Below, in pieces: positions 33,179-43,259 of a stretch of 64,000 nt of DNA; position 1 is the stretch's first letter; the number at the start of each line of letters is the position of its first letter. A program made the position numbers and the translations under genes. The stretch covers positions 985,354 to 1,049,353 of the forward strand of contig NW_006768774.1 in NCBI RefSeq assembly GCF_000204055.1, read 5' to 3'. Source of the DNA: Melampsora larici-populina 98AG31 (lineage: Eukaryota; Basidiomycota; Pucciniomycetes; Pucciniales; Melampsoraceae). Under the pieces are notes generated by a model. The model worked only from the letters and a program-made list of their open reading frames with translations, was not told the DNA's origin and did not search any database.

Positions 33179-33219
33179 ATTGGTTGATGAAAATTTTATC
33201 AAAAATTTGGAGGTTTTGC

Positions 33220-33250
33220 GCTTCTTAGTGGAGCGCTGGGCTCATAACCA
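33220..33250 (-). other. Primer-binding site matching the 5' half of a tRNA-Met
   Basis: On the plus strand the bases AGTGGAGCGCTGGGCTCATA-ACC look like the D-stem to anticodon part of a tRNA-Met (anticodon CAT). In the element's orientation this is the complement, beginning GGTTATGAGCCCAG, just downstream of the putative 5' LTR. Drosophila copia and yeast Ty5 are primed by such a half-tRNA cut in the anticodon loop. The spacing of about 7 bp from the nearest CA end of the LTR is looser than usual. Confidence 0.5.
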
Positions 33251-33537
33251 AACAACTGAATGTATTCGTTGATTTCTTTCCCTGAAGTGGATTAAAATCA
33301 GACTTGGTCTTACTGATGGAAGACACGGGATGATCAAAAGAAAAACATTTTAAGGAAGATTGTAGCACAACAAAAGGTTGAGTTCAATAGGGAAGAAGAA
33401 AAACAATGTATGAGAGGATTCTTGTATATCTGTCAGAGATTGTGCCTATTGAACATAACAATGTGTCATGAAGTAAGAAGAGAAACATAACCTAATGCGC
33501 ATCTGAGTAGAACACATCTCTATGTGTAATGCGCTTA

Positions 33538-33720
33538 CACTGAAAAAATAATGTATTTTTCCAAGGTGAAAAATGATTGACATTAATGCACATAATGATT
33601 AATAATGCAGAATTAATGCAGAAAAATGCAGAATTAATGCAGAATTAATGCATTTTTAATCATTTTGTGAAATAAATGTAATCATTTTTCACCTCGGAAA
33701 AATACATTATATTCGCAGTG
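33538..33720. mobile_element. Palindromic MITE, 183 bp, TSD TTA
   Basis: CACTG...AATGTATTTTTCC-AAGGTGAAAAATGATT on the left pairs with its inverted copy on the right, ending CAGTG. TTA flanks both sides (33535-33537, 33721-33723). The centre repeats GCAGAATTAAT. Size, arm layout and 3-bp target match the MITE at 30085-30266. It is inserted in the Copia LTR. Confidence 0.8.
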
Positions 33721-33836
33721 TTAAAGGATCACTTCGTGATCCAGATTCTTCCTTGTCTTTTGACTTTGTGTTCAATACTCGATCTTCTGTTAAATTTATA
33801 ACCTTATCTGAGTGACTCATGACCAGGACCACCAAC

Positions 33837-34303
33837 AAGTACTTTTTAGCTTACCGAGAAAATGTAGAATGGATGAGCATCTATACTTAGAAATTTGCTT
33901 TGAATCCACTTCATTATTGTATGGATTCCATCTAAGTGACAATCCTGGAAAAGATGCGTAGATTCAGATAAGCTTTGACTGATACATCAAGCCCTAAAGA
34001 ATCTTCCGTCAGAATTACAATACAAACGCTTGTGAGAGCCATCATGCATGTAATGGTGCCATAGATGCGTTTGCATGCCATTGATGATTCAACGGGTACA
34101 TGATCAGGAGGGACGACAAGTTATGGATCAACTTGTGATGAAAGAATGAAGTGTTGAGCTGACGTATTACCATCAAGTTCAACGTATTGCAAAAGATTAA
34201 TTATCTTTGATTTCATCCTTCTTTTCTATAGGGATATGACATTTGACCAAAAACAAACGGTCTTGGTCTTGGTTCTCGACAATCCTGAAATCACATGCTG
34301 CAC
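33837..34303. other. Intergenic; 3' side of the desaturase gene
   Basis: AT-rich and without open frames. It should contain the desaturase 3' untranslated region. No terminator-like signal can be defined in a eukaryotic context. Confidence 0.5.
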
Positions 34304-35923
34304 TCAATGATTCGATTTGTTGGTAAGGACTTTATCTTTCCCTTCAACTCGAAGATCTGGATTCAAACCAAGTATATCATCGAAAGAAAGGAAGTCGCTC
34401 AAGTCTTGATCACCTGAATTGCTAGGATCCTTCTTCTGACTCGTGATCTCGATCACTCTTTTCTTAGCGTACTCGATCTCCGATTCAGGCGTGCGATGAA
34501 TCTTGGTCACCAAGTTGGTGTATCTATATAAGAAATAGATGATCCACCTGTTCCAGTGATTTGGGAGTCAGCGTTAAACTTCAAAATTGATGGCGATTTA
34601 AGATGAAGATCAGTACTTTGTGGGATCCCAATCAAATTTAGCAGGGCCACTGCGATAATCCTTGGCAAACAGATGATGAAAGTCTGAGTCGAATATAAGG
34701 AAAAGACAATTCAGGAACCAAGACCTCAAGCTCCATGAAATAATTCAAAAGGTATAAAACTGGGAAATGCTCAACTATGGTTTCCTTCCCCAAGTGTAAG
34801 AAGAGCTAACCAGAAGTTACCTCTCGCCGTTAGGTCTAAATTAAAAGGCTGCTTCCCAAGGTAATGCGCCAAAGAATTGGTTGTAAAAGCACTATGCCAT
34901 ACCCATAGCTTCACTACAAACCCACCCCAAATGAGACCATCCCACTTGGAATGTTGATTTGATTTAAGAATATACGTCGAAACCAGGTAAGGCAGCACGA
35001 ATCCCATGAAATACCCGAGTGGTACATAATATCGATGCTGAAGCACCACCACTATGGGTTCCAAGATTATCAAGGTTGCACGTGTAAGTAAGGGCTGTGG
35101 ATGGACACAGTTTTAAGGGTATGGTCAAGAAGAGACTTGCCTCGGTCGTTCTCGAGATCACTCCGATCAATAAGGTTGAGTTTTTCATATCGCGGATTAT
35201 AAAGCATCCAACCTATATGTGAAAATAACAATCCACGCTTGGCGTTGTATCTAATGTCTCAGGATGAATAAAATCCTAGTCAGATTCTAATGACTCACGC
35301 GCAGTAAATTTAGTCAGGTAGGAATATAAGTGGTATCTCACGGGTCTGCATCGGAATCCGTAAAGCGATGATGTAAGCGATGTCGAAGAACCCACCACTT
35401 GATAGAACCTTGCAAGCCAAAGAGAGCTGACAGCGCTAGAAACCACCGTAATGGTTCGGAGGCGACAAATGAACGATGCGACCAGAGGCGATGATAGCCC
35501 ATGGTGATGCCCAAGCTTCCAAGGAGGCCGCCCATGAGGCATAGGAACAGAGTAGCTTTCGAAACCTTATGAATAGGTGAGACGAAAACTACGCCATAGA
35601 TCGTAGCTACGTGTACAACCGACATCTGAGATGGGATTAGATTTGGAAAGGAAAGTGGACAAGCAGCACAAACCGTTAGTAGGGTAAAGTATTGGTTCGA
35701 TCCCGTCTAGGATTGTTTTTTAGTACATCATTTTCAAGTCAGAGAGACTCACCAAAATCACGGTGAGTGCTGACCATACTGGGCTGACTTGAGCTGAGCA
35801 TTGGTTCCGACTCTTGAGATCTGTGCCAGCTTTTCCATTTGCTATAGGATTGAGCTTTCCCTCGATTGATGATTTAGTCACCTCGAGAGCTCCTTCACGA
35901 TGGCCACGATTATTTGCGGTCAT
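34304..35923 (-). CDS. OLE1: Delta-9 acyl-CoA (stearoyl-CoA) desaturase without cytochrome b5 domain
   Basis: Six exons with consistent phases: 35923-35753, 35625-35342, 35250-35141, 35051-34776, 34683-34617, 34547-34304, giving 383 residues. The three di-iron histidine boxes are present: HRLWSH (exon 2), HRLHH before FTDSDADP, and HNFHH, created across the exon 4-5 junction. Other family marks are GWMLYNPRYEKL, QHRYYVPLGYFMGFVLP and DPTKW. It would introduce the first double bond into palmitoyl/stearoyl-CoA in the ER membrane, using electrons from cytochrome b5. Intron 3 starts with GC, not GT. Fungal Ole1 normally has about 450-550 residues with a C-terminal b5 domain. Here the protein ends about 70 residues after DPTKW with a charged tail. 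A b5-like protein is encoded by the divergent neighbour. Confidence 0.9.
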
Positions 35924-37271
35924 AAAGCTAGCTATTGCGGGATGGCTCCGCGAACTGCAATGGGAATATTTGGAACATAATCAGTCGCCGAGATCTCGAA
36001 TACTACATGACCAGGCTTCTGGAGTGCACTTACTATGACTGATAAACTGAATGGCTCAAGCCACTTTTTCAGATGTAGAATATGGACGTGAATGGTATCA
36101 AGGTCTTCCAGAAGTTAGAACTCGGGCTTTATCTATGATTTTGCATAGTATTTCGGCGCGAATTGATCGATGGTGTATGCTTCATCGATCGCTGGACAAC
36201 GTTTCCTGAAATAGTTGGATATCTTTGGATCAAGGGACTCGTGGCCGTCAGAATCGAAGGTGAACAGTCATGGAACTCATGACGAGTTGCTGAAATTGAT
36301 TGCTCGATGTGAGACTGAGTCGCTACTCTAGCTCTTGATGTCTGCTTCCTCGAAATGTTGGATAGTAATCAGCTCACACCTATCACCTGAGACTAAGGAG
36401 AGGAGGTGCTTACGTTGAATGCTTGTGGGACCAGGAACATTGACTCTCCTAGACTTCGATTGTCGAATTCTCTATCAGAAGCATGTTGACCAAAGTACCC
36501 GTTTCTTGCAACCGTTTCTCATATGACGAGATGATCGATGGAGGAATTAAGACTGTCTTTCTTCTCTTCGTTTTTCGAGTTTTGCATCTTTGGCGATTCG
36601 GAGCTTCCTAGCTTTGAAACGCTTTTCGTCATTGGCATGCTAAAAATCAAGAGTGTCGATCGAGAGGATAGGATCAGGTTTCTGGAATCTGCATACTACA
36701 TACAGAGAAGTGACAATCCGGACACTTGCCTATCTCAAAAAGTTCTCCTCATTGCCAGGAACTTCTAAGTTGACACTATCGAGGTGATCGCTGAGAAGAG
36801 GGACTTCGTCATTTGACCTAGCGGACACCAACGGTCAAAACAGTCAAAACCCGCCCGATGCCAAAGCCAGCAAAGGACTCTTAGCGTAAGGTTCACGACT
36901 CCTAATCTCCTTTGGACCCACATTCTCATTCACCCACTACCTGGTATGTTTTCAGCTCATCCGCCTTCCCCGACGCTGAGGTAAAGATATCATGTTGATG
37001 CACATCAATACAGCAGATCCTTTGGGACCATCACGAGAGGTTTCAAGTCTTCGAATATCTATAAATCGATAAAAGCCGAGTGGCGCAATTGTCAGATTAT
37101 CCCCAATGAACCCAGCCTTGATTGTTCTAACAATACTTTATATATTAAGGGATCTGATATAAACCATTGTCAATCATTATTTACAAAGATAGCCTTCATT
37201 CGGTTCTCGGACTGGCAATATACTTTATCAGCCTCAACATCAACCGGTTTCGTGCTGCCACTATAGGAGAA
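35924..37271. promoter_or_regulatory. Shared intergenic region between the divergent desaturase and b5 genes
   Basis: About 1.35 kb lie between the two start codons, and both promoters must be here. A short plus-strand frame at 36538-36768 has no known motif and is probably not a gene. No specific binding sites are claimed. Confidence 0.4.
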
Positions 37272-38695
37272 ATGTTTAACTCCTCAGGCCTCTGTAGTCT
37301 ATCATCCAGCTCGGGTTCCAGCAACGAGTTGGTTTCCCCTAATGATTTAAGATTCAAAGAAGAGCTTGCATTAGAACATACAGAAAAATGGTGGTCATCT
37401 TGGGAATCTGTAAGTCCTTTCCAAAAATCCACAGAATGATATCTATCTACAGTGTGCTGAGTGATTGGTTTACATAGGGTATTTTGGCATTGAAGGGGGT
37501 ATGGGATCTTTTAAAATTGTGTGCAGGAGAGATATGCAAATTTCGTGTCTCGCTGGAATCCATACTTGGTGAGTGGAATCTCAGTTCAAAATGGAAAATT
37601 TTCAACCCCTGGCCAATCTGTTTGTCTTGGATTTCCATAGCCTCCAAACATTACATCTGGCTGACGTTCACCTTTGCTTTGTAGGGCGCAACCCCAAGCC
37701 AACACCAATTTGCAAGCTAAAAAAGTGATTGTTTTTTGTTTCTTGGGCGTGGATTGACTTACCGCTGACAATTGACCGGTTTTGAAAGCTGGTTGTTTCA
37801 AATCCTGCAAAACCTCACCGGAAAGCATTGGCCGATTACTCATAACCAACTTGGACAGGGAAAGCAGGATGATACACTAGCCAGTGATATTTCAATCTCA
37901 TCAAGCATCCAAGACCAGCCGCGTTTTGAGCTATCTTTCAACAGCCTCTCAAATCGACGTCAACCAAACAAAGATCACCAAGAATCTTTGAATTCTGTGT
38001 CACCTGACATGTTTTCAGAGAAAGAAGAGCGTCAATTAAGGGTGAGATTTGCAGATGTTCCATCTTTGCAAAGGAAAAAGTCATTCAGATCAGGATTAAA
38101 TCTTTCATCTACACACGAAGAGCCGGACATTCAAGATCAACTTGAGAGTACGAAGAGATCGGTGATTGACTTCTTATGCAAAGATGAAGGTTACGAATAC
38201 TATTCCAAAGGCGGAGGTCACCACCAGGAAATCCCAATTTGGAGCAAGTCGAATATATTCGTGCACTTACGTGAATATCTTCTGTCCGGAGATCTTGGAG
38301 CAGAAGTGGAGGTCAAAAAGCAAATAATCAAAGAAAAGCTGAAAAAAATGGTCATCTTATTCATTGATGGAAATCTTTATGATGTTACTTTGTACTCCTC
38401 TAGCGGACAGCATCCTGGTGGTATGAAAATTCTGAGACAATACTCAATCCTTCGCAAAAACAATCAAACTTCCAACTCGCAGAATCCCACTCCTCAAGAA
38501 CCTATCAATCCTGGTACAGCTTCAAGTTCAACAAGCCATAATTCTCCAGGTGTTGGTCATAATTGGTTTCCTGGTTATTCCATAGATTGGATTGAGTCTA
38601 GTCCAGCGTTTCACTACGATTTGAATCAGCATTCTTGGATGGCTAAGCATAAGTTGAAGCAGTTTTTGATCTCAAAAATATCGGAAGATTTTTGA
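37272..38695 (+). CDS. Protein with C-terminal cytochrome b5-like heme-binding domain
   Basis: Four exons with matching phases: 37272-37409, 37478-37568, 37685-37724, 37789-38695, giving 391 residues. The N-terminal ~90 residues hold a Ser-rich start and a Trp-containing helix (GVWDLLKLCAGEICKF). The middle is polar and Ser/Gln-rich. The last ~150 residues look like the b5 domain of Ole1: IPIWSKSNIFVHL, KKMVILFIDGNLYDVT, the heme-ligand motif QHPGG and, after a low-complexity insert of about 60 residues, AFHYDLNQHSWMAKHKL with the likely second heme His (QHS). Whether heme binds despite the insert is unknown. It is divergent from a desaturase that lacks this very domain, suggesting an electron-donor partner. 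No transmembrane anchor is obvious. Confidence 0.75.
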
Positions 38696-39947
38696 GATAT
38701 CTCACTTGGCGAAGATTTGAAATTGGCTCTGCGTGATCATTCCCAGAGCATGTAAACAAATCCCACGCTGTTTCCGTCATGGTCATGGATCATCATTTTT
38801 GTTTTTCCTAGTATACATAGGTACGATTTATGAGCTGGTTAGTCATAATAACTATAGAAAACTTGAAAATTGTTTGTGAACAGGGGGTAGTTTGTCTTTG
38901 TGAAGATTTTCAAAGGCGGGCACGCAGATGCGTTGCTGAAACCATCCAAATTCCTTGAATATCTTGAGTGATACTCATCACGTTCATTGTGTGTAAGCCT
39001 TCAAGATTTAGCGCACGAGTCTTCCTAAGATGAGAAATTGGAGGTCGATGTACGAGAAAAGAGGCAGATGAGGAATAAGAGGACAGATCATCCATACCAT
39101 GAAGTTTTGGGATAAGGTATCAGAGGCTGAGCTTCAATGAGCTACCTTTCACAACTGTTATCAGTTCAACCTTCCAACTCACGGCAGAATGGGATCTCAT
39201 CCTCATAAGTTGGTACCTGTGAAAAGACCAAGACTTCATTATAATTAATTTTAAGAATGTAGAAATTCACACAGGGAATCTTTATAATCACAATAGTCTC
39301 GACGTGAACGACCTAAAAAAAGTGACCGCGAGCCTTTGGGTAGAGTGATGCTGCGAAGCCTGAGCATGATAGGCCTTGACTGAGAAAATCTAAAGACCTG
39401 AGCTCGGGTAGCAGTAACTGGCTCGCGCAAATAGAGGCAGAAACACGGACAAAAGTGTTCATAAGGGATGGCATAAAGATTATGAGGGACACGTTGAACG
39501 TCAAAATGCAGAACGTTTAGTCTATTGACAACCGCTTGGCAGATGAGTTTAGAAAGGTATGATTCATGTTGACTTCTTATGCGTAGCTGTCTTCAGTATT
39601 GATGATTTCCTCAGCAAGAGGCTGTGCGTGATGATAATCAATTGTCGCACTCTGACATCGTCTCGTGGTGGTTTATGCGGTTAGAAAGCTCAAAAAGTGA
39701 GGTTCCAGTAGATGTACACAAAAATGTTATCGACTGAGCAACGGAATACATTATGCTTGAAGTGCTCAGTCTAGCTATGCTGCTCTGATGAAGGCGTATA
39801 AAGGTTTGGAAAACTGATAACAATCCCATCCAGAACATCAATCACTCATCTCATACTCGTTGCCAAATTTCAAAGAATCCAATCCAGAGCAACCAGATCA
39901 ATAAGACATCAACCCAGAAGCACCGATTCACATCGAACTCCTCAAGC
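38696..39947. other. Intergenic; no supported gene
   Basis: A minus-strand frame at 39313-39504 has a hydrophobic start, and possible splice sites follow it (TTTTTTTAG near 39313, CAG near 39220), so a small multi-exon gene cannot be excluded. I see no recognisable domain. Confidence 0.35.
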
Positions 39948-40577
39948 TTGACAATAACCATTATGCCAACAATCATCAGCAACTCATTGACACAGCTGTC
40001 CATCTTTGAACTGAATGAACAATTGACAAAAATCCACACCGCTTGCGTGCAAATTTTTACTAACCCCAAACACGGCGACAAAGATATGATCTCGTTGCTT
40101 TTTTACCGACACGAAGTGGGTGATGTTACCCTTGAACTAGAGGAACGCATCTCCATGACTGTTCAGCAGGACGACACATTGTTGGCCGCTCGAACAAAGG
40201 CCATATACCTGGACTTACTTTTTAGATGGATGATCATCATGCTAGGAGATGAGACCAAGCAAGACTACCCTGATTCAGATGTACATGACTCACCCGAATG
40301 CTTCCCGGATCCAGGAACACCTGAATGGTATCGATTTCGTCCATACATTCGATTACACGCTCATGAATCTACCTTCTACCCATCAGATCTTTCAGACAAC
40401 GTAACTACATTGGATCCAAGTCTATGGACGGAAGAATGCCCTTGTTGTTTGGAATTGCTGGTCAATGAAGTTACAATCACTCCCCCGTGTTTCCACTCGC
40501 ACAAGATTCATGCGCGTTGCTTAGGTAATTTTTCCGAAATGCGGTGTTGCATTTGTAGACAGCTCATGTTTCGTTAG
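39948..40577 (+). CDS. Small RING-finger-like protein
   Basis: A single-exon frame of 209 residues from the ATG at 39948, or 204 from the ATG at 39963. The N-terminal 150 residues have no known domain (MISLLFYRHEVGDVTLELEE; KAIYLDLLFRWMIIMLGDE). The last 45 residues form a C-rich module: CPCCLELL, then TPPCFHSHKIHARCLGNF and CCICRQLM. The spacing fits a RING-type zinc finger with a short core, as in E3 ubiquitin ligases. A decayed copy of the same gene lies about 1.4 kb downstream, with a further C-terminal remnant after it, so it belongs to a locally duplicated family. Substrate and partners are unknown. Confidence 0.65.
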   Translation: MTITIMPTIISNSLTQLSIFELNEQLTKIHTACVQIFTNPKHGDKDMISLLFYRHEVGDVTLELEERISMTVQQDDTLLAARTKAIYLDLLFRWMIIMLGDETKQDYPDSDVHDSPECFPDPGTPEWYRFRPYIRLHAHESTFYPSDLSDNVTTLDPSLWTEECPCCLELLVNEVTITPPCFHSHKIHARCLGNFSEMRCCICRQLMFR

Positions 40578-41534
40578 TCTCAAAGGTCCCAAAAGGGATC
40601 TGAGTATAGTTTTTTGTATGTGTATTTGATAATGGTCCGTTGACCATTAATGATACCTGGCGTATCAGCTGGAGACAATGTTTTAGAGATTGATGTTGAG
40701 AATTTCAAAAGATGTCTTCTATAGTGCCGCCTGTTGGCATTTACATCAAAAGTGTAGGACCATAAATTGCTCATTGCAGCTAACAAACAACACTCATCAA
40801 AAGATTTCTAGCCAATTTTTATCTATCCGTATATTCAACCAATTTCCATTCCTGCATATCTCAAATGGGATGCTGTAGAGTTGGGCTGATTAAAGCCTTG
40901 TGAGAGCTCCCATCAATTCCCCAAGAGAAATCCTGGATTTTCTATAGTAGTATTGTGAGTCAAGACAATAGCTTCTGTATCGTGATGATCTCATCTTGCA
41001 CTGTGGTGACAATACGCTACGTGAAAGCCTCAAGAAGATGTAGTGCCTTGAGTCATCTGATGATGCCGCGCTCAAAGAAGATTTTCTATTGTGATGCGGC
41101 TTAGCATAGAATACAAAAGAGAAGGCAATCCGGGGAAGGAAATGGTCGTAAGCGACATTGACAAACGCACTCTCGTCCTGCAATTTAAATCGCTCCTCTT
41201 ATAGAGAACAAAAGACAAGCATACGGATCAAGTAAAAGGTAAATAAGAGCGCAGCCACTCAGGCTTGACGAAAAGCATTCTGCGTGCTGTCCAAAAACAT
41301 ATAAATAGAGGGTGTTCTGTGCCACACTTCAGACGGTATTCATCATCACATTCCGCGGGTACACCTCAGGTCATTGATCTCTGGAGACTCGTATAGGCTG
41401 TTCAACGCGTTCAACTTCACCGAAATAAGATCAGAATCACCTTCGTTATACACAAAGAACATCACTAATCACCAATCCCAAGTTATCAAAGCAATAAAAA
41501 CAAACCCGAACACACCTTATCACACCACACTCAG
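40578..41534. other. Intergenic between RING gene and its decayed copy
   Basis: No gene is supported. A minus-strand frame at 40890-41183 lacks any motif. Confidence 0.4.
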
Positions 41535-42070
41535 TCATCATTATGATAACTAACAACAGCAACTCATTCCCCATCAACGAAAAAGTTCCACACTTCTGCC
41601 TGGTACAATTCCCGTTAGCTCTGAATACCGTGACGAAGTCATGAGCCTGTACTTTTGATCGGTACGAGATGGGTGGCATCTTTCTCGAACTAGCTCAATG
41701 CAATTCCGGAAATGTTGGACAAGATGATACGATTACCAGATACCCAACATACGACTGTAAACCTGGACCTACAATCCTAGATAGATGACCACTGCACTAG
41801 GAGATGAATTCAACCAAAAGGTTCCCAATTGCAGATACTTTTAAGTGAGTCGGGATTATTTGCAGGTGCTTATTTGCATCAAGGCCCTTTTGCTCGATTT
41901 CCTTTCCTAGCGTGATGATCATCCATCTAAGAAGTATCCTTAGGTCTATAGCTCTCTATGTATCAGGTCTCAAATATTGTGTCGTACTGCCCTACTCTTG
42001 CGTAAAGGCATTTGTTTAGTTTCCAGGTGTTGGGTTTGTAGATAGCTCATGATATCTTATTGTCCAAGCC
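41535..42070 (+). pseudogene. Decayed tandem copy of the RING-finger gene
   Basis: Around 41650-41830 the sequence reads FDRYEMGGIFLELAQ and GQDDTITR, then ILDR-stop-PL, matching FYRHEVGDVTLELEE, QQDDTLLA and LLFRWMI of the intact gene. The upstream leader (CAACAGCAACTCATT) also matches. The C-terminal remnant GTGTTGGGTTTGTAGATAG-CTCATG aligns with the last codons CCICRQLM. Stops and shifts disrupt it throughout. Confidence 0.65.
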
Positions 42071-42149
42071 TTAAAAGAATTGATTATGTGTATAGAGATT
42101 GATTTTCAGATATTGTGTCGTGTTACCTAGCTATTGTGGAAAGGCGTTT

Positions 42150-42260
42150 GTTTGGTTTCCAGGTATTGGTTTTGTCCATAGCTCATGTTATCTTAGTGCC
42201 AAAGCCCCCAAAATGATTTTGCGTATAGAGAATGAGTTGAGGTTGATCTGTTGACCCACA
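42150..42260 (+). pseudogene. Third remnant: RING gene C-terminus and 3' flank
   Basis: Contains TATTGGTTTTGTCCATAGCT-CATG and a downstream stretch (TTGCGTATAGAGAATGAG ... GATCTGTTGACC) that parallels the 3' flanks of the other two copies. Confidence 0.5.
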
Positions 42261-43259
42261 ATCTGGCGCACATTAGCTTGAGAAAAAGTTATCAAATTGG
42301 GCTTGGGGAGTACAAAGTATCTCTTGCAAAAGCGCGTCCTGTAACCTTCAAGATCCCAGTAGTTTACCTTACCCAGATACCTGGTCAGACTACAGTATTA
42401 TTTGCTGATCCTTTCTTGATAAAAAAATGGGCCAAAACTTCCTGTGAACAACTATGTCAATGCTTCTGGCCAGAAATCAAAAGTTTAAAGCCTGTTGCAT
42501 CACATCATGAAACACATTGACTTTTTGAGTTAAAAATTATATCAATGAAATTGTTATTTCTAAATATTTTCTATCACTCAATATAGAACTAAAAAAGTTA
42601 CAACAAACTAAACTTATATATGAAAAAAACAAACCAAACTAAACCAATCAATCAAACCAAAAAAAAAACATTGCCAGAAGAAAAGAAAAAAGACATGTGA
42701 TCAAATTTTTAAATTTGAGTTTTTGTTTTCTTTCGTATTCTTAATATTGCTAAAGAGACTACTGACTACTGATTAAATCATCTACTACAAACTCATTGAC
42801 TACAATGTATAGATTATATTAGTATTATATTATGTGTGCATTTGTTTTAACAAGTTCTTTCGGTCATTCATATCAGTTCTAAAAAAACAATCTCTACAAA
42901 AAAAACACCGACACGCACCGAGAGAGAAAGAGAAAAGAACATAAAAATCTTTATAAAACTGAGGATATATCTATCTATCATGAACTCTGCTGATAATTGA
43001 AAGTTGTATTTCTTTTGGCACAGACAAACAAGACCGAAAGAGTTAGGAAATTAAGATGCTTTTCGAAGTTTTGAAAGGGTAATGAAATAACCTGAAAATA
43101 TTGGGTTTTTAAGGATAGGACTCTTTGATGAGATTCTAAAAGGAGCTTGAAAATTGTATATAATCTACTGATGAACCAAGACGAAACCAATGTTTAAGTT
43201 ACGATATCAATTGAGAGTGGACAACTTGAAATAAAACTCAACATTGTACAGTCTAATCC
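42261..43259. other. Convergent intergenic region, AT-rich
   Basis: Long A-rich runs lie at about 42590-42700 and 42880-42910. It should hold the 3' end of the PSP1-domain gene transcript. Small open frames show no motif. Confidence 0.5.

Larger units (their letters stand above)
30904..33836 (-). mobile_element. Truncated Ty1/Copia retrotransposon with 5' LTR
   Basis: Order on the minus strand: putative LTR (33836 to about 33257, beginning TGTTGGTGGTCCTGG), a primer-binding site complementary to a tRNA-Met 5' half, Gag, protease, integrase. This is Copia order. Reverse transcriptase, RNase H and the 3' LTR are missing beyond 30904. A MITE sits in the LTR (33538-33720) and another in gag (32651-32847). 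Confidence 0.75.

Noticed and set aside
33220..33250. A tRNA gene on the plus strand
   Set aside because: Only the 5' half with a shortened D-arm is present; its place next to a Copia gag fits a primer-binding site.
35276..35542. 88-residue minus-strand frame overlapping the desaturase
   Set aside because: It is out of phase with exon 2, which carries the histidine boxes.
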